Shown here piece by piece: positions 10,619-22,800 of a DNA stretch of 64,000 nucleotides (position 1 is its first letter; the number at the start of each line of letters is the position of its first letter). Under the pieces are notes generated by a model, which did no database searches, was not told the origin of the DNA, and worked only from the letters and a program-made list of their open reading frames with translations. The stretch spans positions 36,005 through 100,004 of the forward strand of contig MU266334.1 in assembly GCA_021014945.1 (NCBI GenBank), written 5' to 3'. The position numbers were made by a program, and so were the translations under genes. Source of the DNA: Leucogyrophana mollusca. Its lineage: Eukaryota > Basidiomycota > Agaricomycetes > Boletales.

Positions 10619-13023
10619 TCATCGCGCCGGAACCTTGCCCTTCATCCCACCTTTGATGCCTCTCCTCGCCCTCCTCAGGCTGGCACATTGCCTCGCCTTC
10701 TTTCGTGCCTTCTTGTCTCGGAGGCTCGACGCCCTCGTTACCTCGCTCAACCACCTATCCGCCCCCACATCTACCGCCATCTCCTTCGCTTTCCCCTTCG
10801 CGCGCTCGGCGTGGTCAGCGATCATCTCCCCAGCACCAAAAATCCATTTCATTCCCTGGTCCTTCATCCCCTTTGCCCTCCGTTGTGCGCGCTCATTACG
10901 TCCGTAAAACGTCTCCTTAACGGTCTTCAAGCTGTCGGCGCCCTTCAGGTTTTCAATTTGGGCGCTGGACTGTTGGATAAGTGCGGATGTCTGTGTGACG
11001 ATGAAGTGCGCGTGGCGCGTGATGGCTTGCACCAGCTCATCGAGAGCATCGAGAATGTCCTGCACATCATCTCGCACAGCCGCGAGGACCGCTGGGACGT
11101 ATGCATCTATAACACGCGGAACTGAGGTGCGCAAGCCGAGATTGAGGCCGAGCGTAGCCGTAGACAATGCCGACGACGGCGGTGGGGTTGGCAAGGGCTC
11201 GGCAGATGCTCGCGAAGAATGGCTCGTCTCTGGGACGAGGGATAACGCTTTGGATCGTCCATCGAAAGATAGGCTAGATGGGATGGGTCGAAGGACGAGA
11301 TCTGTAGAGTACTTGAAGCGTTCCGCCCAAGAAAGCGGCGAGCGAGAGCCGCAGCTGATTTCAGGAGTCGCAACAGTGTGGTGTCGCGCGGTAGATGGTG
11401 TCGAAGGAGGGTTGAAAACTGACAAAGCAAAATCCTTCAGCGACGATGGAATTATGGCTACAGTAGATGGAGTCCTTGGGGGTGGGAGGGCCCGAGGATG
11501 ATTGGCCACAGGGCGAAGCAACGCCCAGATTGAAGAAGGCGTAGTTGTGGGTGGCGATGCGACTGGAGTGATAGGAGCGACCACAGGTGTAGATGCCGGG
11601 AAGCTCGACCCCACAACAACTCCGAGAACTAGTGACACAACAGCAAAGCTAAAAATATGGTCAGCCCTAAAACGACCACGAAGTGAAAAAAAGAGCCTTA
11701 CATCGTCAAAGCGTGAGTCGAGTTAACTGCGGTTTTAACAGCTTCCTTCTTGCCCGTCCACAAACGATCAAATGCACGATAGGCTTGTGAAGGTAGGAGC
11801 TGCTCTACTAATTGCTCGTCTACCACGGATGGGCCTCTGCTGGCCATCAATGGCAGCACCTGGCTGGAGGGGACATTGAACATGTCCCACGTCTGCTGTG
11901 CGGAATTACGGATGGCTTCGTCCGACTCCAAGGAGTCCACCGCACAAGGAGAAGGCACCAGCACAGGCAGGTACCATGTGTGAATGGGTAAGTGTGGCGG
12001 CGAAGCAGGGACATAAACAATGGCCAACGAAGGACGAGCTGTAGAAGATGTAGCGAAGGGCTATAGTAGCGTTGCAGTTAGTTCTACAGTACGAGAGGGA
12101 AGGCAACCTACGTCTGCCGCGTTACCATTGTTGGCTTGTGTTCTATCAACAACTGTGATTACGCCGGGGAACGATAGCGTGCGTTCTGTCTTCCCCTGGA
12201 CAACTATCTGACGGACGTTGCCGTCCAAGTCTGAGAGCGAGGTTGCCAAGGTGAGGCCAGCACCAACGGCAATCTTGTCTAAGAGCTTGTCGACGAACGA
12301 CCACTTGATCGAGGAAGAGAAGCCGTACAAAGACACGGTAAAGTCAGATGAAGCAAAGGGAGTCGAGTCGACTTCGGACGCGGCAGACGCTGAGACCACG
12401 GGCGTGTGGGACGGACCCGGATCCTCAGGCTGCGCAGTATCCACGGTAGTGTTTTGGTCCGTGACAGAGGATGTCAAATCTGACGGCGACGATATGTCCT
12501 CGTATGAGGTGTTCGAAAGCTCCTCGCGAGAGCTAGTGATGGGGTCCGGGAAAGACAGGCGAATATCGCGTGACGAACTGTGGACAGTCGAAGCATGGAG
12601 CGAACTGGAGCGAGAGGAGCTCAGGGTGCTCATCATGCTCTGGTCGAGTGCCTCATTGACAAGCTGGTCCTCCTGTAGATCGTTCTCCATGGCAGGGACG
12701 GCGGCACCAGCGTCAGAACGGAGTGGCACAGCGGGAGAGAGAGACGCTTGTACGTCATCAGGCATCCCCTCGTCGGCTGAGTCGTCAGCTAAGCCTTCCC
12801 AGCCCTCTACGTCGCCATCGCGAGAGCTGCCATAGCTAACGGAAGATCGTCTGGACCTGGAGAGAGAGGTGGGTTCGGGATCAGAGTCATTGTCATTATC
12901 ATCAGATTTGTTGCTTCCGATATCTGTCCACTCGCAGTCAGAGCTCTCTGCCTCTGAAAGAGCAGACTGGTCAGAATATTCAGGGGAATTAGTAGCTAGT
13001 GGTTTAGGTTGTAAGGAATCCAT
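10619..13023 (-). CDS. Ser-rich single-TM protein, unknown function (766 aa)
   Basis: Three exons: 13023-12112, 12060-11702 and 11648-10619. Introns are 51 and 53 nt, and the exon lengths sum to 767 codons. The first 200 residues are acidic and Ser-rich (SDCEWTDIGSNKSDDNDND). A more ordered part follows (FTVSLYGFSSSIKWSFVDKL, LATSLSDLDGN). Around residue 425 a hydrophobic stretch crosses the second intron (LTIFAVVSLVLGVVVGSSF) and would be one transmembrane helix. The last 150 residues are helical and Lys/Arg/Ala-rich (AKGKAKEMAVDVGADRWLSEV). The gene reads as a membrane-anchored protein with a long disordered face. I recognise no family. A long antisense frame over 10454-11125 is a shadow of this gene. 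Confidence 0.6.
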
Positions 13024-15388
13024 GGTCGATGTTCAGGTGAAAGGGGTGCGAGCGTTAGGCCCTTAAGTACCCCAAGGCCACTGATTGGCTCTGTTTGAGT
13101 CTTTGAGGAGGGGAGGCAAAGGGCCGCAATATTCCCACGCATGCTATATCGGAATTTCATCACTGCGGTGCGCGCAACGCCTTTTCCTTCCGCCTGGCAG
13201 TTTACTGGATACCGTTTATCAGGCATCGTCCAGCACAACAGGCAAGAATGCCAGCGCCTTGTAAGTTTCAATGCACTGTAGTCCTTCCGAATGCCTTCCC
13301 CCTGAATAGATGTCTGCCGACGGCGTCCCTTACTGCACACAGCCGACCCGATAGACTCTCAGGAATTGTGACTCGACTGGTTCGCACCACCAGTTAACTT
13401 GAGCCACGTCTGCATCGACGTTGTTCGTGAATCTGACACGAACTGGTGCCATCAAGGCGTCAGTAACTGACTGTTCAAACGGCAAGGACTATTCGTACAG
13501 CCACGTCGAAACACGAGCGTCGGACTTGGTTTGAACTTTGTGATTACTCGGCGGACTAAAATTATGCCTCCAGGTGGGAGCCTCGAGCGCGAACCAGTAC
13601 TAGTGCAGGTCAACGGCACGAGTGGTCGTCCCATATTCTGTTCCCGATACGACGTCATTGTGCCCGGAGTACTTTCGTCTTACCTGTGTAGATGAGTCCC
13701 TAGCAATCATGGTGCATGGCTGATTACACATTTGGATAGGTGAGGGCATCTTTCGCGCTAGCGCTGACACAGACGCGCAACACGCCCATTCTGCACGGAA
13801 CAACTGTAATACTATTCGGATCTACTGAACTAAGCAAGCGAAGGGCTGAGTGATGCTCGACGGATTGGGTCATGACCATTGCCACTATAGTGTCAAATAC
13901 TTGCATCCCAAGTTAGGTTGCGTTGCTCTCTTGCACCATTAGGATCGGTGTAGACCTGGCTGGCCGCTCCTGGACTCCACCTGCGCCGTTGCGTCAAATT
14001 TACAGCCGGAGGACTGTCTTCGACTCATGGTGGGTATCATCATCTGCGGAGTAAAGGCGGCATGCTTTCCTTGATCCTGCATCGTTGATATGTTTTCACA
14101 TCTTAACTTGGTAGAAACCTTCAACACTGCGCCCACCTGCCCCTGCCTGCTGCCCTGAAATGCTACCCACCAACCTGCGTAAACTTATATCAAGCCCTTG
14201 GTCGATGAAGCGATTCTATTGATGCGCGGGGAGATATGAGCGCCGCTGGTTATTCTCTAGGCGACGTGGAAGAGTTGAAAACGGAGCACGAGGGAGCGAA
14301 TAAACGGACTCGTGTGTGGAGCGTGCAGGGTATACGCTGCTGTTGGGACTCGGAGAGGCCTTCCTAGATGACGGCCCATGTTCCGAACAAGGTTTGGGCA
14401 TAGTATAACTATGCGAGCGATATCGAATACCATGCACTTGCTTTTATTCCCTCAGGGGTTAAAGATAGCCTTCACCTCGAGCGTTAAGGAGTTTATCCCA
14501 ACAGCGACGCCAACTCAACGTCAACGTGAAGTCAAAGCCGAAGCACTTCCTTGTTGGATCAGCGAAGATGCTACAGTCAGTTCTATGATTCCTCAAGCGT
14601 ACAGTTGCCGCGGTATCTCTGTCGCGAACTCTATCTTCAGCGCTCAGGCAGTTCGTTACTCACAACGTCACCGGTCTTCACTGTATCAGGCGTCGTGTGC
14701 ACAACAATGAAATGGTCGCGTGTGACAACAATACTTTTGGAGTGCGGTAAATACCTCATGGCTATAAGTATATTCATACAAAGTCACCAATGTTCGTCCA
14801 GCAACACTAACAAGAACTCGTACAATGATACAACGATAGTAGAACAAAGAGGACTATGACGGAAAACGACAAGAACCACGCAAGATACTGTACAAGAACC
14901 TCGGATCCGAGTTGAAAGTGGGAGTGAATGTTTTTGCTGGATATCTTGGAACATAAAATCAGACATCAGTGCCGACGGAAGAACAGATAGGGTGATGGAA
15001 CGTACAATTAGTGGCAGTGAGTAGTCATCTTCTTGAATGAAAGATATGGGTGGTAAAAGCGTACAAGACAACCATATGGTGCATGAGGGAATACGTGGAT
15101 GGTACTCGATCGGTGCACCGCCTCCGGCAGTGCATGAAGATCGCAAATGCGCGTTATTAGCTGGCCATATATAAACCTAAGCACTAAAAACCATCGAAAC
15201 GTCGACTGCGGATTGGAAGGTGTCGAAGCTGATGTATGTGCATTTTCGGCAATCGTGGTGTTGACATTTTGAGATTATAGACCTCCTTCGATCGGGCAGG
15301 GCAAGCAAAGAGGACCGGAGGAGACACGATAAGATAAGTGTCGGATATAGCTGTGTGAAGAAGACGCGAAGAGGCAATACTATATTGC
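13024..15388. other. 2.4-kb gene-poor stretch
   Basis: Short frames on both strands with stops throughout. Nothing resembles a known family, and no tRNA, satellite or transposon terminus was seen. It could hold decayed genes or regulatory DNA. Confidence 0.4.
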
Positions 15389-16155
15389 CTAGTTGAAGCC
15401 ATCGAAGTGCCCCTTCAGGATTCTCTCGCCCATAGGCGAAGGGGCCCTACGAGGCCGTCCAGACTCGACGCTGATCGTCGCGGAGCGCTTTGCCTTTCGG
15501 GTGGGGAGCCCAGAGAATCTGTGGGTGGTTGGGGAGACAGCGGAGTTAGGAGGAGTACTAGACCTGGGCGGGCTTTGAGAGCGAGGGATTTCAGATGTGG
15601 CATTTGAGGGCTACGGGATGTCTCGATAAGCAGCGCACAAGGCGAGCGCAGCATAACTGACCTTCACGAGGGCGTTCCCAAGCGAAAGACGCCTCAACAG
15701 AGCTGCACCTCGCTCCTGATTGGCGTCAGAAGCGGGTACTGCCGCACCGAATCGTCCAGCAGTGCTAGCACGACGGGCATGCGCGGCTGCCGGCAATTCC
15801 TCTTGAGATTCTTCTGCCGGTGACATATCAGCTACTTCGAGCGTTAATGGTGCACAAGCGTAAAACACGGACCTTCAAAGACTGGGGGACCACCCCAGCC
15901 GCGGAAAGGAAAAGTTGCGGGAGTTTTCGTGGGGGACTGAGACAAGAAGTAAAGAATGGGAGAGCTAGAAGGAGAGACAGTCGGGATGCGAGGAGGATTG
16001 ATGTTCAATGGTGTCTGAACCTGCGGGGGGGAGCTAGGAGAGCTCGACGAGTCTGATGAAACGGAAGCTGAGCGATGGCGGGAATGATGAATATTGATCG
16101 GGATAGGCTCAGAATGCTTGACTGAGTCGTCCTTGCGGTTATCTGTGTTGTGCAT
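15389..16155 (-). CDS. Ser-rich conserved fungal protein with APSPMGER tail (about 225 aa)
   Basis: Start ATG at 16155 (MHNTDNRKDDSVKHSEPIPI). Exon 1 ends at 15873, exon 2 runs from about 15834 to 15662, and exon 3 from 15610 to 15389. The first intron is short (38 or 41 nt depending on the acceptor). Recognisable blocks are SPILYFLSQSPTKTPATFPF, AHARRASTAGRF, NQERGAALLRRLSLGNA and the C-terminal RRAPSPMGERILKGHFDGFN. I know this combination from Basidiomycota hypothetical proteins. RRAST and RRLS fit basophilic kinase (PKA-type) sites. No catalytic domain or membrane segment is present, so it is probably a phosphorylated, largely disordered protein. Function unknown. Confidence 0.65.
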
Positions 16156-18250
16156 ACTGGAGGTGTAGAAGTTAGAGTGGAAGTGTAAGGGGGCGAAGGA
16201 AAGAACGAAAGTGGAATATTGGACATCAATCAAGCGACATTTATAGCCAAACCGGAAGATCCCAGATGTCATATCACGTAATCTGTTCGGGACCTGAAAC
16301 ATTTCCAAGTGCAATGCCGCATAGATTTCGCTCGGTCTGTATACTCAAGATTTGCTCAAGAATGTACAGGCAACACGAAATGTAGGTTAATGCTGGCATC
16401 GTATGACTTGCTAGACCTTACATCTCAACGTCGCCGGGGGTCGGCATGTCACCTGTGTCATGTCCTAGCCCGCGGTAAGTCAGTATTTCGAATTCAGCTC
16501 GAGACAGTTCGACGCTCTGACCAAGTCTTAGCCAAATGGATCATTCCGCTGCAGGTTGGTAAGTCACCTCTTATCTGCCCACCTTTACGGCTTGTCGACT
16601 GTGCATTGACACCTAACGCGTCTACTCCGCTTTAATACAACGTACCCCACAATCCCATCATTCCCAAAATACCTCCAAGCGACCGAGGGAATTGGCACCC
16701 CGTTAGTGTGATCGCACACTAACTTGCTATGATCCTGCGTTCTGCAGAAGAGCAGAGGGCTCCAAAGGAACGACAGCATGTCCACGAGGTCCCACATTCC
16801 TTGGAGTCTCAAACTATCCAAGGCCAACAATCGGCTTCAGTTGGAATTTCGACAAGTCAGGTGGGCGTAAATACCCTACCTCTTTAAGCTGATCGATCAG
16901 TTTCACTCACTGACCTGAGCCCGGAGGTTATCTTGACATTCCAGATCAGCGCCGTCCAGCTTATGGGAAGAACCAGGGACGACAATTTCAAGAGAATTTT
17001 TCTTAAGTCTTCCAAAGGTCATCCACGGTTCGCGGCCGCTGTCATGATTCCCGTTGTGTTGTGTCGGGTTTAGTCAGTATCTCCACGTCAGCTTCCACTC
17101 TGTCCTCACAAGTCTGTTTCCCGTCGCGCAGCATGTTTGGATCCTGTGAGGTGAGGTTGTCTGGTGCGGGTGGAGGCATCGTGGAGGGGCAACAGAAGGC
17201 AACAAACTTCTATCGCACAACACACCCATCCGCCCTGCAAATCCACCCTGCTAGACAACACAAAAGTGACTCATTAGCCGCACCATCTCCGCTGAAGTCG
17301 CCTTCGCACAGCCACCCCCGCAGCTCGTCTGGCACTGAAGTGGGCCTCGAGGGGGACCCCGACGTAGGAGGTCGGAAGAATCAGTCACATTGAGCTGTGC
17401 TGAGACTCCGTCAGTCTGGGAACCAACACGTCGGGGATCTGGCATTTACCAGCATTTACCCCAGAGCGGAAGACCAAACGAAACGAACCTTGCACGTACT
17501 TATGACTTCCCGGCATTCCCCTGTAATAGGCTTTTGGGTCTCTTGCGTAACGCGTCTTCTCCGGGAGCCTCCGGCTGTTTGAAATACTTTAAGATGGCTC
17601 TGGATGGTTGTAGACGAACCGCTCGTCAGATGATCCAGACGATGAGGGTGCTATGTGAGTGTCTCAAGCTGCAGTGTCAAGGATAAGCGATATTTGGAAT
17701 TAGCTGCTTTGTCTTTAGTCCGGGATTCTTTCCAAATATTCGAGCAGGTCTAGCCTTCGGTTCAGCAACTTGGTCAACGACTGTGACAGGTGGCAGGCAT
17801 CACTAACTGCCATACTCGTCCTCGAACCTCATGTACAGGGGTATCCATCATGATAGATCGCGCTCCATCAACGTAGGCAATCTTATTGATACCGAACACC
17901 TGGTGTGCTCACGGCGATGACTTGAGTGCAGGAGGTGATGGCACTGAGTGACATGGCCTTGAGCAGTTAATGAACATTTGAGCGGTGGAAGGCCGGCAGA
18001 ATACGAACCTGAGAGATTATTGGAGTTTGACCAGGATCGATAGTCGGCCCAGATGGCTGCCAGCAAGCAAGCTATGAGTATCGCGACAATCTGCGAGACG
18101 CCCCTGAATGGCAGGGTCCGAGCAAGAACATCCGTTTACAATACAAGTCAGAACATACAAGATGCACGGGGGGTCGATTAGTGAGCTAAACAGCAAAACG
18201 AACCTATGCAGAATCTATGCACATCCAAAAGTGTCAGCAGATGTGGGCTT
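16156..18250. other. 2.1-kb gene-poor stretch
   Basis: Small overlapping frames only (for example 17061-17393 plus, 110 codons) without motifs. No repeat or RNA gene seen. Confidence 0.4.
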
Positions 18251-20481
18251 TCACTCTTCGCGAATCATGCTATCCAGGGATATCTTTCCCGTCTCGACCT
18301 GCTTCTTCCAGTCATCCGCTAACTCCAGGGTATGCTTAAGCGCCTCGTCCCTGCCTTGTTTCGCTAGTGCCGAATTCTGCCAGATCCTCTGCATCATGGG
18401 CATGGCTACGCGGATGCGATGGGCGGTGTCGAGGACCAGTTTAAGAGGTGACCCGGATATCGTCAAGTTCTGTATTGCACACCTGAGGTACCCTTTGAAA
18501 ACAAAATTCGAGTTTTAAGTGTGATAAAGGCCAGCCGCAAGACGAGGGATGAAGGTACGCACAAGATGTTTGTTCGTCGTCTTCTGGGTACGCGTGCGCT
18601 GCTTCGAGGTATGACTTGGCCGCTTTCAAGGAGTGTTCCCGGCGCCCGTCCAAGGTGGGACTATACTTAGCCATCTGCGAATGGTAAAAGCCTATCATGC
18701 TATGCATGCGAGATCAGTAGGGAGCGAATTGAATGGCCGGGCGCTTACGTCAAAGCCACCCCCGCCGGGTAAAGATAAAAGGATGAGACAAATCCTGGAT
18801 CGTATTCGTGGCCGGGTTTGCCCTGTAATGGGGTTGCACGCGTCTCCTTGAGGTGATCACGAGCTTCTTCCAGCAACAGTTCCAGGGGGAACTTCGAATC
18901 TAGCCCAGGATCTTTGAGATACGCCTGCGACCGCAGAGTGTGGGCAAAGACAGCTCGGGAAGGCACTATGATATGGACGTACCCTCATGAAGGTCTCGAG
19001 ATGCATCGAGCGAACACCTCGTATGAATGTGTCCTCAAAGATAGCTCCCCTATCGCTGCTAGGAACGTTTTTCCAGAACTGGCGACCCCATTCGAGGAGG
19101 TCAAGCGATCGTTTCAGGAACTCCTCGGCAATTTGGGGCTCCCCTCTCAAGTTATCATCAAAGACGGCACGCATAATCCATGCACTACCTCAAGGCTCTT
19201 TAAGTTCACTGGAAAGTTGGAAGAACGGAGAACGGACCGGACTGTGGTACTCAGGGCAGGGCGCACGTTACCCCATCCCTTTTCGCGCTGCCGCTGTCGG
19301 GCCTCTTCGATGACGGTTTCAAGACTCTGCATCGGCCAACCTTCCGATTTCGTCGTCTCAAACACAACTGTGAGTGAGGGTGAGAGCTAAGCGGATCACA
19401 GTACGGTGGCGAGCGCAGATATTTACTTTGGTCATTATACATTTCTATCCAGTTCGGATCGTCGATATGAAATACTCGCATATCGCGCATGATGCCATTG
19501 GATATCAGAGTAAGCGCCTATACGAAGTATGTCACACTGCGGAAACTAAATGCATGGACGCTCACCTCTGTATTTCCATGGTACCTCATAGGAAAGCCCG
19601 GGACAGACACCTTTTTCAGAGATTTCATGAGGTCTACGCCTCTTTTGAACTCCTGAGCCAATGGAATTCAGCAAGCAACAATTAAATAGGGTCCGGAGAG
19701 CACACCTCGTATGCCCCATGGATGACCCAAGCCTGGTGAATGTCAAAAGTCAGTAGATATGCAACACTATGGTTCGATTCAAGGCGCACGCTACTGGACA
19801 TCCTTTCTTGCCACGCAGCTTCGAGCTCAGGCATCATTTCTTTGGCTGCCTGCCAGGGAAAGATCCCATTCTTGTTGAAGACTAGCCCGTGGTGGCTGCG
19901 CTCGTACTCGCTTTTGATTCTGTCCTTGATAGCTTGCAATCTGGCTGTATACTGCTCTTTCTGCCTCAGCTCTGCCGGAGTAAGTTTCGCCTTGGGGAGG
20001 CAATCAAGGGCTTTTTGCCACGTGACGAGGCAAGCCCCCCATTCGTGTAGGCCCTTGCACATTGCTCATTCGTTGATAGCTTTTATTTTTCGAAACGAAC
20101 ACTTACCTCTTCAGCTGCAGCGAGACGACTCCACCCTTTGGCATACGTTGGATCGAGTTCGACGGCCTGAAGAATGTCATGGTCATGTCCTACCCCTCTT
20201 CATACGCGAGTCTATTGCCCACTTTATGAGCGTCACCTGCAGCATCGAGGTACCTGTCAAAACACCTTAACTTGGCCTTTGAGCGCGGCACTTGAAACGC
20301 ACGCGGCCTACTTTTTCATCTCCAAGTTACACGCAGACCGGTTGGCATAGAGCACAGCGTTCTCGCCGTCCACAGCGATGGCTTTAGTATATTTGGCGAA
20401 GGCGCCAACATAGTCATGTCTTGTATAGAGCGCGTTGCCTTCGTTCTTGAGCTGCGTCGCCGTTGGTTCCGAATTGGCCAT
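18251..20481 (-). CDS. TPR co-chaperone-like protein
   Basis: About ten exons. The start is MANSEPTATQLKNEGNALY (ATG 20481), and exons 20481-20312, 20253-20223, 20166-20107 and 20053-19790 join in frame. The first 70 residues form tetratricopeptide repeats (NALYTRHDYVGAFAKYTKA, VLYANRSACNLEMKKYLDAA, DAHKAVELDPTYAKGWSRLA). A long helical region follows: FPWQAAKEMMPELEAAW, VFHIDDPNWIEMYND, RQREKGWGNVRPALSTTVR, AVFDDNLRGEPQIAEEFLKR, DTFIRGVRSMHLETFMR and DDEQTSW, ending in KISLDSMIREE. This architecture, N-terminal TPR plus a 500-residue helical tail, is a common Agaricomycete family with no assigned role. TPR modules of this kind bind chaperone C-termini, so a cytosolic co-chaperone or scaffold role is an inference. 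No damage seen. Confidence 0.7.
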
Positions 20482-21095
20482 GTCAGTTGAAAAGAAACAG
20501 AGGAGATGAAGGAATTAGAACAGCTCTGAAATCAGGATCCACGCTGATCCACAGCCAGCATGTCTAATAGTACATAACGTGGTCTAACCTCTTCTGGACA
20601 CGCGACGCGTTTTATGTATTATTGACATCGACGGAACATCTAATTCAACGGGCACTGGGTTTTACGTGAATCCCTGGACTCATCGCCAGCAAAGGCTCCC
20701 TGTGGAAAGTGTCGGATTAGTTGTGGCCTACGTGTATGTAGCGAGAGGGTACATGTCCGGTAAACTAGTAGGGTGGAAGCTAAGTAGGATCCAGCTTGTA
20801 GACACGTGTAGAAATACAGAATGATTGGAGGGGATAAAATCGTCCTGTGTAGAGAATGCGCCTGACTACGGAAGGACCAAGTCCAGTGAAAGAGGGTAAG
20901 GAATCCGAGAACAATGGTGAGAGGCATTGCCCCCACAGAATACCACGAAAGTGAGAACCAAATGAGCGTTGGACTGCAGCCGCATACGGCTGCGATTAAG
21001 GGAATAAAAATATAAAGGCTGTCGAACCGTAGTTTTCCACCCAAAGGAGAGAGATATCAAGAAGATAAATTGCACCGAGGAATTCGAGGAGAAAA
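20482..21095. other. Intergenic with one hydrophobic minus-strand ORF
   Basis: A 134-codon minus-strand frame (20640-21044) begins MGGKLRFDSLYIFIP and holds two hydrophobic stretches (FIPLIAAVCGCSPTLIWFS, GAMPLTIVLGFLTLF). It lies just downstream of the stop of the next gene and may be its 3' UTR. I cannot call it a gene. Confidence 0.3.
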
Positions 21096-22800
21096 TCAAT
21101 CCAGAAACGCCATTTCACTCAGTCTCCGACTTTCGGCGTCCATTATTTCCTTTGTTTCGAGTAAGATGCTTCCCCTTGAATGTATGGTTGGGCTCAAGGC
21201 TGCTCTGAGCGTGTGTCCACCGGCGTCTAGGTCGCCATCGGCATTCCCAAGGTGCGAAGGGAGTGTTGGAGAAGGTGGGACAACGACGTGGGAGCGGATG
21301 CTCCCTACCACAGAACGCCGAAGATTTGAAAGGGAGGAGGTACCGAACCTCGAGAGCGTGGGCCCGAAAGAGCGGCGACGACGATCACTGGAGTCGGTCG
21401 TGCGCCGGCGGGGGCCGGGGGGAGGGCAGGCAGAGTGAGTGTTTTCTTTTTGTGGCGGTGGCGGTGGCGGTGAGAGGGAGGGGAATGAATCTGAGATTGG
21501 GCTATCAACAAGCATTGGTGGTGGAAATGTGTCTTCGACGGGAGTTATAATTATTGGCGGCGCGGAGTCCGATTCTAGGTATATCTCTTGGCCGAGGCCC
21601 CGAGTGGTTGATTCGGTGTTCGAAGGCTGTATCGGCTCTTCTTGCAGAGTGGCTAGCTGCGAGGCGTTCGACAGCGGAAGAGCGGTACTGCTAGAGAATG
21701 ACGGCCGGCCTGTGAGAGGCGAGTCAAAGGTTGCGCTCTCGGCATCAGACGATCGGTGAGGGGTGAGCGCAGGCATCGACATAGCACCAAAGTTTGGCGT
21801 CGAAAGCACCTTGGGATACACCCCCGGGTGACTCTCCACGCTGCTGTCAGCACTGATTCGCCTGTTGAGCGCCAACCACTCTTCCTTTATCTTCGTCGCA
21901 GCACTCAATGCATCACCCTCATCGTTTCCCATGGCAGAAACAGCAAGGCCGAGCTTCTCGTCTGCCTCTCGCTCCTGCTCGCTGAGGTCTTTTCTTGGTG
22001 GGAGAAGTCCGCGTTCGCGGAGGGCTGCCTCACGGTTTTCGCGAGATACGATGGCGTTAGGTAGTGTTGGTGAGCGCGGGAAGACGGGGGAGCGGGGGAG
22101 CCCAAGTGATAGTCGAGGGGATTTCATATCAGATTGTGGCGGGTGTGAAGAGTTTGTAGGAATCGAGATGTGGAGTTTGGAGGTCACGCGACGGAGAAAC
22201 GTCGTTGGTTTGGGTGACGAAGACTTAATGTCAAAAGTAGGCGGAACCTTCTCTGCCGGTGGAGGTGGTTGGGCATTCGTGGTCACACTTGAAGAAAAGG
22301 GGCACAAGCATTATCAGTATCACGGCGAACAGCGAGCACGAGAAGCAAAAATACGATAGAAGGAACAGATATGGGTGTTCATCTGTCACACATGGACAGC
22401 ATGGACATATCGTTACGTTACAGCAGGGCGGCGATGAAATGATGAGCAAAGCGGACATTAGATGAACAGCTCACCTTACAAGACCAGCTTTCACGCTCTT
22501 CCTCGCATGTTTGCTGACCTGCTCAGCATCGTCCGGACCTTCACTGCTATCTTGATGTCGAGACCTATTCCCACTCACACTCGCCTTCCCGGGCGCTCCG
22601 TGGGCAGGCTTCTCGTCGTCTGATGTGCTCACAAAGAGGGCAGCGTTCTTGTGTCCATTCTTAGGTGCACTGATGTGGAACGACATGCGCCTTGTGCCTC
22701 GCTCTGGGGAAGATGATAGGTCACTGTCCTCCTCGCTGGTCTGTACGTGCTTTGGACGCCAGCGCAGGCGGAAAGCATCCATGATGATCGCTGGGGGCAT
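21096..22800 (-). CDS. Pro/Ser-rich hypothetical protein (505 aa)
   Basis: Two exons, 22800-22475 and 22287-21096, join over a 187-nt intron that is long for this window. The result is 505 residues in one frame. The N-terminus is MPPAIIMDAFRLRWRPKHVQ; an internal ATG at 22782 (MDAFRLRW) could also be the start. Other blocks are FLRRVTSKLHISIP, REAALRERGLLPPRKDLSE, KIKEEWLALNRRISADSS and the C-terminal GSILLETKEIMDAESRRLSE. Most of the rest is disordered Ser/Pro-rich sequence. No enzyme motif or membrane helix is present. The single helical block around EEWLALNRR may be a binding site. Function unknown. Confidence 0.6.

Noticed and set aside
10454..11125. 223-codon plus-strand ORF
   Set aside because: Antisense to exon 3 of the Ser-rich single-TM gene; no motif and no splice support.
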